A stretch of 24,514 nt of DNA from Legionellales bacterium. Lineage in GTDB: Bacteria; Pseudomonadota; Gammaproteobacteria; Eutrophobiales; Eutrophobiaceae. The number at the start of each line of letters is the position of its first letter. Position 1 is the stretch's first letter. Location: assembly GCA_002721165.1 (NCBI GenBank), contig PBJS01000018.1, positions 5,054-29,567 on the forward strand. The letters are read 5' to 3'. Shown here in pieces: positions 15,530-22,991 of this stretch. A model generated the notes under the pieces. That model did no database searches. It saw only the letters and a list, made by a program, of their open reading frames with translations, and had not been told where the DNA came from. Both the position numbers and the translations under genes were made by a program.

Positions 15530-16741
15530 TTAGGAATAACTTAATCCGATTGCCTCACGCACATCATCCAATGTTTCTCTTGCAATATCCCTAGCTGCGT
15601 CAGATCCTTCAGTAATAATACCTTGCACCGTTTCTGGATCATTAAGATATTCATTGGCGCGCTCTCGAATCGGTTCTTGCTCTTTTAAAATGGCATCTAT
15701 CAGTGGTTTCTTACAATCAAGACACCCAATTTTAGCATTTGTACAGCCTTCAACCACCCACTTTTTAAGAGAATCTTCTGAATAAACCTGATGTAGATTC
15801 CAAACGGGACATTTTTCCGGGTCTCCGGGGTCAGTTAATCTAATTCGGGCAGGATCTGTTGGCATGGTTTTAATTTTATCCTCGACAACAGTGGGATTTT
15901 CTCTAAGAGAAATAGTATTGCCATAAGATTTCGACATTTTTTGACCATCAAGCCCCATCATTTTTGAGGCCGGAGTTAGCAGTGCCTGTGGTTCTGGGAA
16001 TATCGCTTTACCTGAACCATCAAGATAACCTGCTAATCTTTCTCTATCACCAATACTAATATTCTGTTGCGAGGCGAGTAATTCTCTCGCTTTCTCCAAC
16101 GATGATAAATCGCCCTGTTCCTGATAATTACGACGCATTTCATCGTATAACCTCGCGGTCTTTTTCCCCATCTTTTTTAAAGCTGCTTCTATATTTTTCT
16201 CAAAATCACGTTCCTGCCCGTAAATATGATTAAATCGTCTGACAACCTCGCGCGCTAATTCGACATGTGAAACCTGATCTTCGCCTACCGGAACAAACCC
16301 AGCTTTATAGATAATAATATCGGCGGTTTGTAATAATGGGTAACCTAAAAAACCATATGTAGTGAGATCCTTATCAGATAATTTTTCTTGTTGATCTTTG
16401 TAACTCGGCACTCTTTCTAACCAACTCAGTGGTGTGCACATAGACAGTAATAAATGTAATTCTGCATGCTCGGGTACCCGAGACTGAATAAATAATTTAG
16501 CGGTGCCTGGGTTAACACCGACTGCAAGCCAGTCAATCACCATATCCCAAACGCTTTTTTCAATGATTGCGGGATCTTCGTATTCTGTTGTTAGTGCATG
16601 CCAGTCAGCCACAAAAAAGAAGCATTCATATTCCTGCTGAAGTTTAAGCCAATTTTTGAGTACGCCGTGATAATGGCCCAAATGAAGCTGGCCTGTCGGG
16701 CGCATACCTGACAATACCCGCTGTTTACCGCCTATAGACAA
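15530..16741 (-). CDS. trpS: Tryptophanyl-tRNA synthetase
   Basis: A 403-residue class I aminoacyl-tRNA synthetase that charges tRNA-Trp. The HIGH-type motif is HLGH at 20-23 within SGMRPTGQLHLGHYHG, and KMSKS is at 268-272 within GLDGQKMSKSYGN. It is longer than the E. coli type (about 334 residues) because of an insert at about 177-245 (ERDFEKNIEAALKKMGKK and following), a layout seen in other proteobacterial TrpRS. A cysteine-containing segment follows near 338 (GCTNAKIGCLDCKKPL). The start is TTG (16739-16741), chosen because a strong GGGAGG ribosome site lies 7 bases upstream and the frame opens directly into SIGGKQRVLSG. First gene of the minus-strand operon. Confidence 0.95.
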   Translation of the reverse strand: MSIGGKQRVLSGMRPTGQLHLGHYHGVLKNWLKLQQEYECFFFVADWHALTTEYEDPAIIEKSVWDMVIDWLAVGVNPGTAKLFIQSRVPEHAELHLLLSMCTPLSWLERVPSYKDQQEKLSDKDLTTYGFLGYPLLQTADIIIYKAGFVPVGEDQVSHVELAREVVRRFNHIYGQERDFEKNIEAALKKMGKKTARLYDEMRRNYQEQGDLSSLEKARELLASQQNISIGDRERLAGYLDGSGKAIFPEPQALLTPASKMMGLDGQKMSKSYGNTISLRENPTVVEDKIKTMPTDPARIRLTDPGDPEKCPVWNLHQVYSEDSLKKWVVEGCTNAKIGCLDCKKPLIDAILKEQEPIRERANEYLNDPETVQGIITEGSDAARDIARETLDDVREAIGLSYS

Positions 16742-16748
16742 TCAACAA

Positions 16749-16754
16749 CCTCCC
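16749..16754 (-). promoter_or_regulatory. Strong ribosome binding site of trpS
   Basis: GGGAGG on the minus strand, 7 bases before the TTG start. It supports the non-ATG start of trpS. Confidence 0.7.
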
Positions 16755-16791
16755 GTGGTCGTTATGAATTTGGAGAGCAATTATCATCCGT

Positions 16792-16797
16792 ATTATA
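16792..16797 (-). promoter_or_regulatory. Putative -10 box of the trpS operon
   Basis: A perfect TATAAT on the minus strand, about 50 bases before the trpS start. A weak -35 (TTTTAC) lies 16 bases upstream. The position in the divergent trpS/yciB gap is appropriate. Confidence 0.42.
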
Positions 16798-16929
16798 CCC
16801 TGACTCCTACGTCGTAAAAGAACTTTCTTATTATGAATATTGCTAAGAAATACACGGAAAATAAGGATTATAAACACGCATGGTTTTCAAGTAATATAAC
16901 TGTGAAATGTCGATAAGATAAATTTACGC

Positions 16930-16935
16930 TATGAT
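16930..16935 (+). promoter_or_regulatory. Putative -10 box of yciB-yciI-bolA-dapE
   Basis: TATGAT on the plus strand, 32 bases before the yciB ATG, in the divergent promoter region. The -35 is poor (TGTCGA at about 16 bases spacing). The rest of the 226-base gap between trpS and yciB is AT-rich with no further gene visible. Confidence 0.38.
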
Positions 16936-16967
16936 AGCAAACACACCTGAACATTAAGTAAAAATTC

Positions 16968-17528
16968 ATGAAATTTCTGTTTGATTTTTTTCCGTTGGTT
17001 GCGTTTTTAATCGCCTTTTACTATCCAGAAGATAGGGAGCAAGGCATCTATCTGGCTATACAGGTATTAATTATTGCGTCCGCAATACAAATCATTGTTT
17101 ATTGGTTAATAACACGCAAATTCGAAAAAATGCATGTAATAACCTTAATTTTAACAGTGATATTGGGTGGGGCTACACTACTATTAAAAGATGTGCGCTT
17201 TATTAAATGGAAACCGACTGTGGTTAACTGGATTTTTGCGCTAGTTTTTTTTGGTAGTCAATTTATCGGTAAGAAACCAATCATTCGTAGAATGATGGAC
17301 CATGCAATTTCCGTCCCGAATGAAATATGGACTAAATTAAATATAGGTTGGGTTGTTTTTTTTATTTTTTCTGGAATTGCCAATCTCTATGTTGCTTATA
17401 ATTTTAGTACGGAATTTTGGGTCAATTTTAAGGTCTATGGTCTTTTGGGTTTAACATTTATATTTGCCATTGCACAAGCAATGTACATGTCACAACATAT
17501 CAAAGATATTAATGAGGAAAAAAAGTAA
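16968..17528 (+). CDS. yciB: Inner membrane septation/cell-envelope protein YciB
   Basis: A 186-residue polytopic membrane protein of the YciB/IspA family, with about five hydrophobic segments. The start MKFLFDFFPLVAFLIAFYY is diagnostic. KPTVVNWIFALVFFGSQFIG and GWVVFFIFSGIANLYVAYNF are the other conserved stretches, and AQAMYMSQHI ends the core. In E. coli YciB interacts with cell elongation and division proteins and affects envelope synthesis. The gene is followed after 2 bases by yciI, a common gammaproteobacterial order, so they probably form one operon with bolA and dapE. Confidence 0.95.
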   Translation: MKFLFDFFPLVAFLIAFYYPEDREQGIYLAIQVLIIASAIQIIVYWLITRKFEKMHVITLILTVILGGATLLLKDVRFIKWKPTVVNWIFALVFFGSQFIGKKPIIRRMMDHAISVPNEIWTKLNIGWVVFFIFSGIANLYVAYNFSTEFWVNFKVYGLLGLTFIFAIAQAMYMSQHIKDINEEKK

Positions 17529-17530
17529 CT

Positions 17531-17836
17531 ATGTTCTATGCAATCATAAGTCAAGACAATGAAAACAGTCTTGAAAAAAGATTAAGTGTCAGAGCTGAGC
17601 ATATCGCAAGACTCAAGACCTTAGAGGATGAGGGACGATTATTAATCGCAGGACCTCATCCCAACATCGATGGTGAAGACCCCGGACCGGCTGGTTTTAG
17701 TGGTAGTCTCATAGTGGCGGAATTTAAATCATTAGAAGAAGCACAAACATGGGCAGATGCAGACCCCTATATTGCAGCAGGTGTTTATAAAGAAGTTGCT
17801 GTTAAGCCATTTAAGCGGGTCTTCCCTAGTGTCTGA
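17531..17836 (+). CDS. yciI: YciI-family protein
   Basis: A 101-residue cytosolic protein of the YCII superfamily (ferredoxin-like alpha+beta dimer). Visible hallmarks are MFYAIISQD at the start, RAEHIARLKTLEDEGRLLIA with the conserved His near 24, a GFSGSLIVAEF strand, EEAQTWADADPYIAAGVYKE with the conserved Asp-Pro, and a V(K)PFKRVF end. Family members have been proposed to be small enzymes, but the physiological role is unknown. It is preceded by a GAGGAA ribosome site within the yciB tail, and its end overlaps the probable bolA start by 8 bases. Confidence 0.93.
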   Translation: MFYAIISQDNENSLEKRLSVRAEHIARLKTLEDEGRLLIAGPHPNIDGEDPGPAGFSGSLIVAEFKSLEEAQTWADADPYIAAGVYKEVAVKPFKRVFPSV

Positions 17837-18104
17837 ACTAAACCGCGTTGAATTGATTCGCGAACGCCTGGAAGAAACACTCAATCCAACTCAACTTGAA
17901 ATTGTTGATGACTCACATTTACATGCCGGTCATTCGGGTCACGGTGGTGCCGGACATTTTCAAGTCCATATTGTTTCCGAAAAATTTAATGGGCTTGCAA
18001 CCTTGGCGAGACATCGCTTGGTTTATTCTGCTTTGGAAAATATGATGCAGACAGAAATACATGCGCTAAGTATCAAAGCGCAATCATCAGATGAAACTGC
18101 ATAA
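17829..18104 (+). CDS. bolA: BolA-family protein
   Basis: A 91-residue BolA-like protein. BolA proteins work with monothiol glutaredoxins in iron-sulfur cluster handling, and some act as transcription regulators. RVELIRERLEETLNPTQLEI is the first helix-strand, SHLHAGHSGHGGAGHFQVHI carries the characteristic histidine-rich loop, and ARHRLVYSALENMM is the conserved helix. I chose GTG at 17829 because family members begin a few residues before the IRERLE helix. An in-frame ATG at 17757 would add 24 residues overlapping yciI without family support. No strong ribosome site is visible, so translation may be coupled to yciI. Confidence 0.88.
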   Translation: MSELNRVELIRERLEETLNPTQLEIVDDSHLHAGHSGHGGAGHFQVHIVSEKFNGLATLARHRLVYSALENMMQTEIHALSIKAQSSDETA

Positions 18105-18115
18105 AGGCAATCCAA

Positions 18116-19246
18116 ATGTCAGATACACTTAAATTAACAACAGAACTGATAAATAGAAAAACGCTGACGCCGGATGATAATGGATGCCAGAAACTCATCG
18201 CAAAGCGACTTAGTGAAAATGGTTTTAGTGCCGAACATCTACGTTTTGATGATGTCGATAATCTCTGGATAACACATGGCAATTCAGGACCGCTATTCGT
18301 TTTTGCAGGTCATACTGATACGGTACCTGTTGGCCCCATAGAAAAATGGAATACGGATCCATTCAAAGCGGAAATTAAAGAGGGATATCTTTACGGTCGC
18401 GGTGCTGCGGATATGAAAAGCGGTATCGCAGCAATGGTAACAGCTGCAGAACGCTATGTGCAAAAAAACCCAAATCATAATGGCACTATCGCACTTTTAA
18501 TCACAAGCGATGAGGAAGGTCCGTCTGTTAATGGAACACGTAAGGTAATTGATTATCTGAACGAGAAAAAAATAAAAATTGATTACTGTGTTTTAGGAGA
18601 ACCATCAAGCGATAAACAACTGACTGATGTTATTCGGATTGGTCGTCGAGGTTCTTTAAATGGGATACTAAAAATAAATGGTATTCAGGGGCATGTTGCT
18701 TATCCTGAGAAAGCAAAAAATCCTATTCATGAGGCAACTCAGTTTCTAAATGAATTAACATCGATTGAGTGGGACCAAGGTAACGATTCTTTTCCGCCAA
18801 CGTCATTTCAGATTTCAAATATTAATGCGGGTACCGGTGCAGATAATGTCATTCCTGATACACTTAATTTGCTTTTCAATTTTCGCTTCTCAACTGAAAC
18901 ATCTCAAAATGAATTAGAAGAAAAAGTTGAAAGCACACTAAAGAAATATAATTTAGATTACAATCTTGAGTGGAAATTATCGGGCGCGCCCTTCCTAACG
19001 AATTCCGGGTCACTAATAGATGCCGCAACTACTGCAATAAAAGAAATTGTTGGTATTGATACAGTTTGCTCAACAGGAGGGGGTACTTCAGATGGAAGAT
19101 TCATTGCACCAACCGGCGCGCAAACAATTGAACTCGGGGTTGTTAATGAAACAATACATAAAATCAATGAATGCGTTAAAGTTGAAGACTTAGATACTAT
19201 ATCGGATATCTATGAAAAGGTACTTGATAAACTTTTATCTAATTAA
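18116..19246 (+). CDS. dapE: Succinyl-diaminopimelate desuccinylase
   Basis: A 376-residue M20-family di-zinc hydrolase that converts N-succinyl-LL-2,6-diaminopimelate to LL-diaminopimelate and succinate in the lysine/peptidoglycan precursor pathway. Metal and catalytic residues are visible: His66 and Asp68 in FAGHTDTVPVGP, Asp99 in YGRGAADMKSG, and the catalytic Glu pair at 133-134 in SDEEGPSVNG. GEPSS (about 161), the dimerisation-domain GSLNG/GHVAYPEKAKNP, STGGGTSDGRFIAPTG and the late His in ETIHKINECV complete the signature. It starts 11 bases after bolA with an AAAGG-like ribosome site. Its TAA directly abuts the bioA stop on the other strand. Confidence 0.97.
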   Translation: MSDTLKLTTELINRKTLTPDDNGCQKLIAKRLSENGFSAEHLRFDDVDNLWITHGNSGPLFVFAGHTDTVPVGPIEKWNTDPFKAEIKEGYLYGRGAADMKSGIAAMVTAAERYVQKNPNHNGTIALLITSDEEGPSVNGTRKVIDYLNEKKIKIDYCVLGEPSSDKQLTDVIRIGRRGSLNGILKINGIQGHVAYPEKAKNPIHEATQFLNELTSIEWDQGNDSFPPTSFQISNINAGTGADNVIPDTLNLLFNFRFSTETSQNELEEKVESTLKKYNLDYNLEWKLSGAPFLTNSGSLIDAATTAIKEIVGIDTVCSTGGGTSDGRFIAPTGAQTIELGVVNETIHKINECVKVEDLDTISDIYEKVLDKLLSN

Positions 19247-20542
19247 TTACTGAATACTGCTAACAACCTCAACTAAAGCTGCTGTTAATAAGCTCAGATC
19301 ATCATCATTAATAATATAGGGTGGCATTAAGTAAACTAATTTTCCAAAAGGCCTGACCCAAACACCTCTCTTAACAAATTCTGGAATTACTTTTTGCATA
19401 TCTACTTCATTTTTTAATTCAACAACACCGATTCCACCTAACACACGAACATCATCAACATGACTCATCTCTTTACAGGCCATTAATCCATTTTCTAACC
19501 CCTTTTCAATTCTTGAAATAGCTTGCTGCCAGGGAGATTGAAGTAATAAATTTATACTAGCCAAAGCGGCGCTACATGCCAATGGGTTTGCCATAAATGT
19601 GGGCCCATGCATAAAGACTCCGGGTTCACCCTCATCAATCACCTTATGAATATCATTTGTGGTAAGCGTTGCCGCTAACGATAAATAACCTCCGGTTAGT
19701 GCTTTACCAATGCACATAATATCAGGAGTAACTTTTGCGTGCTCGCAAGCAAATAGTTTTCCTGTTCTGCCAAAACCGGTTGCGATTTCATCAAAAATTA
19801 AAAGTACATCGAACTCTTTACATAGTCGATAAACGTCCTTTAAATAATCAGCAGAATAAAACCACATACCGCCCGCACCTTGTACAATTGGTTCTATAAT
19901 TAGCGCTGCGATACGTTGGGAATTTTTTTCTAGAGTTACTTTAAGTTCTGCAATATCTGTTGAACTACATGATTCGCCGAATCGACACTTGGGTTGTTCA
20001 ATAAAAAATTGTTTAGTAAGAGATTTAGAAAATAAACTATGCATACCAGTAACTGGATCGCAAACAGACATCGCACCAAATGTATCGCCATGATAGCCGG
20101 ACCTCAACGAAATAAAATTTTGACGTTCAGGTTTGCCTTTTGCATGCCAGTATTGAATTGCCATTTTCATTGCAACCTCAACAGCAACCGAACCCGAGTC
20201 TGAATAAAATATAGCGTCGAACTTATCTGGAACAATAGAAAGTAATTTTTCTGTGAGTTTAATCGCAGGAGTATGAGTAAGCCCACCGAACATAACATGT
20301 GCAGTTTGCTTTAGTTGAAGTTCAAGCGTCTTGTTTATCTCAGGATGATTATAGCCGTGTATTGCACACCACCAGGATGACATGCCATCGACCAACTGTT
20401 TTCCGTCCGATAACTTTAAGCGCACGCCTTTAGCTGAGACAACATGATAAATCGGTAGACCCGAATGCATCGCGCTGTAGGGATGCCAAATTGAGTCTTG
20501 GTCGATACTTAACAAATGTTCAAAGTTTTCTATAGTAGGCAT
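19247..20542 (-). CDS. bioA: Adenosylmethionine-8-amino-7-oxononanoate aminotransferase
   Basis: A 431-residue class III PLP aminotransferase of biotin synthesis. It makes 7,8-diaminopelargonic acid using S-adenosylmethionine as amino donor. IWHPYSAM (18-25) and DGMSSWWCAIHGYNHPEIN are BioA-specific. Asp251 in IFDEIATGFGRTG binds the PLP ring nitrogen, and Lys280 in CIGKALTGGYLSLAAT is the Schiff-base lysine. GYHGDTFGAMS and HGPTFMANPLAC are also conserved. The ATG is only 8 bases after the encoded CCA end of tRNA-Ser, with no ribosome site between. An in-frame TTG at codon 10 is a possible alternative start. No other biotin gene is nearby. Confidence 0.96.
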   Translation of the reverse strand: MPTIENFEHLLSIDQDSIWHPYSAMHSGLPIYHVVSAKGVRLKLSDGKQLVDGMSSWWCAIHGYNHPEINKTLELQLKQTAHVMFGGLTHTPAIKLTEKLLSIVPDKFDAIFYSDSGSVAVEVAMKMAIQYWHAKGKPERQNFISLRSGYHGDTFGAMSVCDPVTGMHSLFSKSLTKQFFIEQPKCRFGESCSSTDIAELKVTLEKNSQRIAALIIEPIVQGAGGMWFYSADYLKDVYRLCKEFDVLLIFDEIATGFGRTGKLFACEHAKVTPDIMCIGKALTGGYLSLAATLTTNDIHKVIDEGEPGVFMHGPTFMANPLACSAALASINLLLQSPWQQAISRIEKGLENGLMACKEMSHVDDVRVLGGIGVVELKNEVDMQKVIPEFVKRGVWVRPFGKLVYLMPPYIINDDDLSLLTAALVEVVSSIQ

Positions 20543-20550
20543 ATTTATAG

Positions 20551-20641
20551 TGGCGGAGAGAGAGGGATTCGAACCCTCGATACGCTATTAACGTATACAC
20601 GCTTTCCAAGCGTGCTCCTTAAACCACTCGGACACCTCTCC
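20551..20641 (-). tRNA. tRNA-Ser (anticodon GGA)
   Basis: A 91-nt cloverleaf with encoded CCA and the long variable arm of tRNA-Ser. The acceptor GGAGAGG pairs with the 3' strand CTCTCC region, and the anticodon stem CACGC/GCGTG encloses loop TTGGAAA (GGA). The T-arm contains GGTTCGAATCC. It lies between manC (15 bases upstream) and bioA (8 bases downstream) on the same strand, so it is probably excised from a shared transcript. Confidence 0.96.
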
Positions 20642-20656
20642 GAATAATATTTACCG

Positions 20657-22099
20657 TTACCTTCCGAAATCATCATCATATCTAACGATATCATCCTCAC
20701 CTAAATATGAGCCAGATTGAACTTCAATAATTTCTAAAACATTATCCCCCGCATTTTCGAGACGATGTTTTGTTTCGGGAGGAATGTAAGTGGATTCATT
20801 CTCGTGCAGTAAAAATTCGTCTTCACCCTTTGTTACGGTAGCTACTCCCTTCACAACTACCCAATGCTCAGAACGTTTACGATGAAGTTGTAGTGATAAT
20901 CTTTTTCCGGGGTAAACGGTCAACCTTTTGACCTGAAAATTTTTACCTGCATCAATTGAATCATAATAACCCCATGGTCTAAAATTTTTTCTATGTGTTA
21001 TACGTTCATTTCGATTATTCTTTTTCAGTTTATCTACAATTTTTTTGATATCTTGTGTTTTATTTTTATTGGCAACTAAAATCGCATCATCGCTATCGAT
21101 TATTATCATATCTTCACATCCAATCGTAGCAATCAGCCCGCGCTCACTTCTAATGAAACAATCATTCGTTTCCTCAGTAATAACATCTCCTTCTGTATAG
21201 TTATTATTATTATCTTTATCTTTAATTTTCCAAACAGATGACCAAGCACCAACGTCAGACCAACCAATATTAACGGGTAAGACTGCAAGTTTTTCATTAC
21301 TGTCGGTCGCTAGCTTTTCCATCACAGCATAATCAATAGAATTATTTGGGCTTTGACAAAAAGACTTCTCATCTAATCTAAAAAATATCCCATCAGTTTC
21401 TCCGTTTTTGAAAGCCTTTTCACAAGCATCATAAATTGATTTTTCACATTGCTTGACTTTTTCTAACCAGACAGATGCCTTCATCATATATATCCCGCTA
21501 TTCCAAAAATAATTACCGGAATCTAAATATTTTTTTGCTAAAGCTATATTTGGTTTTTCTGTAAATCCACCAATTGCAAAAACATCTTGCTCATGACAGG
21601 TCTCTATTTTGTCAGCAGCCTGGATATAACCATACCCGGTTTCTGGTTGTGATGGTTTGATTCCGAAGGTAACCAGATAATCATTTTTTGCCATTTCAAC
21701 CCCAGCTTTCACTGCCATATGAAATGACTCTATTTCTGTAATGATGTGATCAGCCGGCATCATAATAATAATAGAATCATTGTCATTCTGATTTTGGTGT
21801 AGTGCGGCAACAGTTAAAGCAGGTGCGGTATTTCTACCTTCAGGTTCAAGAATAATCGTTTCGAGCGTTTTTGAAATTTGTGAGCCTTGATCAATCACAA
21901 GAAAGCGGTGCGCCTCATTGCAGATAATTATGGGAGGTAGGATTTCAACTGCAGTCTCCAAACCATCAAGACGCAAGAGTGTATTTTGAAAAAGTGTTTT
22001 TTCAAATAGCTCTAAAAACTGTTTCGGATAATGCTCTCTGGATAACGGCCATAAACGTGTCCCGCCGCCGCCTGCCATGAGAATAGGAGTTAATTTCAT
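20657..22099 (-). CDS. manC: Mannose-1-phosphate guanylyltransferase / mannose-6-phosphate isomerase
   Basis: A 480-residue bifunctional AlgA/ManC-type enzyme. The N-terminal nucleotidyltransferase domain carries MAGGGGTRLWPLSR (8-21) and YPKQFL, with FTEKP later, and makes GDP-mannose from mannose-1-phosphate and GTP. The C-terminal type II phosphomannose isomerase cupin (about 369-480) has FRPWGYYDSIDAG, QLHRKRSEHW (404-413) with metal-ligand His and Glu, and IPPETKHRLENAG. It interconverts fructose-6-phosphate and mannose-6-phosphate. GDP-mannose feeds O-antigen, capsule or exopolysaccharide. No glycan-assembly genes flank it here, but pgi lies close by on the other strand. The gene is followed by tRNA-Ser and bioA. 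Confidence 0.95.
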   Translation of the reverse strand: MKLTPILMAGGGGTRLWPLSREHYPKQFLELFEKTLFQNTLLRLDGLETAVEILPPIIICNEAHRFLVIDQGSQISKTLETIILEPEGRNTAPALTVAALHQNQNDNDSIIIMMPADHIITEIESFHMAVKAGVEMAKNDYLVTFGIKPSQPETGYGYIQAADKIETCHEQDVFAIGGFTEKPNIALAKKYLDSGNYFWNSGIYMMKASVWLEKVKQCEKSIYDACEKAFKNGETDGIFFRLDEKSFCQSPNNSIDYAVMEKLATDSNEKLAVLPVNIGWSDVGAWSSVWKIKDKDNNNNYTEGDVITEETNDCFIRSERGLIATIGCEDMIIIDSDDAILVANKNKTQDIKKIVDKLKKNNRNERITHRKNFRPWGYYDSIDAGKNFQVKRLTVYPGKRLSLQLHRKRSEHWVVVKGVATVTKGEDEFLLHENESTYIPPETKHRLENAGDNVLEIIEVQSGSYLGEDDIVRYDDDFGR

Positions 22100-22158
22100 C
22101 TATAAACTATTAATTGTATTATTTATCAATTAGTTAGGATTAATATTATGACTTGTAT

Positions 22159-22172
22159 ATGCTTTTAAGCAT
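22159..22172. repeat. Short palindrome between manC and tRNA-Arg
   Basis: ATGCTT-TT-AAGCAT, 6-base arms around two bases, in the divergent gap between manC and tRNA-Arg. It could be an operator for either direction. It is short and in AT-rich DNA, so significance is uncertain. Confidence 0.25.
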
Positions 22173-22210
22173 GAATCTTATCAGATAAACTCAAAACAGT
22201 TGATAAACAC

Positions 22211-22287
22211 GCCCTGATAGCTCAGCTGGATAGAGCGTCCCCCTCCTAAGGGGAAGGCCAGAGGTTCGAATCCTCTTCAGGGCACCA
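22211..22287 (+). tRNA. tRNA-Arg (anticodon CCT)
   Basis: A 77-nt cloverleaf with encoded CCA. The acceptor GCCCTGA pairs with TCAGGGC, the D-arm is GCTC/GAGC, the anticodon stem TCCCC/GGGGA encloses CTCCTAA (CCT, reading AGG), and the T-arm is AGAGG TTCGAAT CCTCT. It stands alone, upstream of the CBS-protein leader, and may share its transcript. Confidence 0.96.
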
Positions 22288-22305
22288 TGAAAAGATAGCG
22301 ATTGC

Positions 22306-22363
22306 CCTATATTTGATGCTTAATATTGACCACAAGGAGAAGGTCTCTATACTCAAATATAGG
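22306..22363 (+). promoter_or_regulatory. 11-bp inverted repeat upstream of the CBS-domain gene
   Basis: CCTATATTTGA (22306-22316) and TCAAATATAGG (22353-22363) are perfect inverted repeats 36 bases apart, with a smaller GACC/GGTC pair (22328-22331 and 22342-22345) inside. This could be a long stem-loop in the leader RNA or a pair of half-sites. There is no T-run after it. Confidence 0.4.
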
Positions 22364-22381
22364 CAGATTTAGAGCAGTTGG

Positions 22382-22408
22382 ATTTTTCAGTAGGATCAGC
22401 TGAAAAAT
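22382..22408 (+). promoter_or_regulatory. 9-bp hairpin abutting the ribosome site of the CBS-domain gene
   Basis: ATTTTTCAG (22382-22390) and CTGAAAAAT (22400-22408) are perfect arms around a 9-base loop. The right arm ends exactly where the GGAGG ribosome site (22409-22413) begins, a position suited to influencing ribosome access. Confidence 0.42.
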
Positions 22409-22413
22409 GGAGG
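22409..22413 (+). promoter_or_regulatory. Ribosome binding site of the CBS-domain gene
   Basis: GGAGG, 6 bases before the ATG at 22420. It decides the start against an in-frame upstream TTG at 22378 that lacks a comparable site. Confidence 0.75.
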
Positions 22414-22419
22414 TGGAAA

Positions 22420-22863
22420 ATGACAACAACGGTAAATCAATTACTTAACACCAAAGATGACGAGATATTCTCCGTCACCCCGGACGCACTTGTCATCGAT
22501 GCAATCAAAATGATGGACGCAAAGAAAGTCGGGGCATTGCTGGTGACAGAAAAAAACAACAAATTGGTGGGGATTGTCTCAGAGAGAGATTACACCAGAA
22601 AAGTGATACTGAAAGACCGCAGCTCGGCGAAAACAAAAGTAAGTGAAATAATGACATCTGACCTCAAAACGGCCGACCCCTCCCAATCACTAGAAGAGTG
22701 CATGGTTATTATGTCGCATAGCCATATTAGACATTTACCAATTGTTAAAGACGGCCAAGCAATTGGGATATTATCTATTATGGATGTTGTTAAAAATATT
22801 ATTTCTGAGCAAGAATTTACAATTGAGCAATTACAACACTATATAACAGATACCGCTCAATAA
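22420..22863 (+). CDS. Stand-alone two-CBS-domain protein
   Basis: A 147-residue cytosolic protein made almost entirely of a CBS pair (Bateman module). CBS1 spans about 8-62 (FSVTPDALVIDAIKMMDAKK, GALLVTEKNNKLVGIVSERD). CBS2 spans about 75-130 (VSEIMTSDLKTADPSQSLEE, HIRHLPIVKDGQAIGILSIM). A short helix, EQEFTIEQLQHYI, ends it. Such proteins usually bind adenine nucleotides (AMP, ATP, NAD(H)) and regulate other proteins, but the partner cannot be read from sequence. The ATG follows a good GGAGG site. The gene lies between tRNA-Arg and pgi on the same strand and has a structured leader. Confidence 0.9.
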   Translation: MTTTVNQLLNTKDDEIFSVTPDALVIDAIKMMDAKKVGALLVTEKNNKLVGIVSERDYTRKVILKDRSSAKTKVSEIMTSDLKTADPSQSLEECMVIMSHSHIRHLPIVKDGQAIGILSIMDVVKNIISEQEFTIEQLQHYITDTAQ

Positions 22864-22991
22864 ATTTTAGCAATCATCACTAGAAGTTTTGCATTTATTT
22901 ATTGTCAGAATTTTAGTGTTAATTTTGATTCCATTAATTACTGCTATTCAAAAAAAATTATTACCTAATTTATCTTTCTGTAAATAAGCCA

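Noticed and set aside
17757..17828. ATG start for bolA 72 bases further upstream
   Set aside because: The extra 24 residues overlap yciI in another frame and are unlike BolA N-termini; GTG 17829 fits the family better.
22378..22419. Upstream start for the CBS-domain gene
   Set aside because: It would add 14 residues (FSVGSAEKWRWK-like) encoded by the hairpin and ribosome-site region; the downstream ATG at 22420 has a proper GGAGG and fits the family length.
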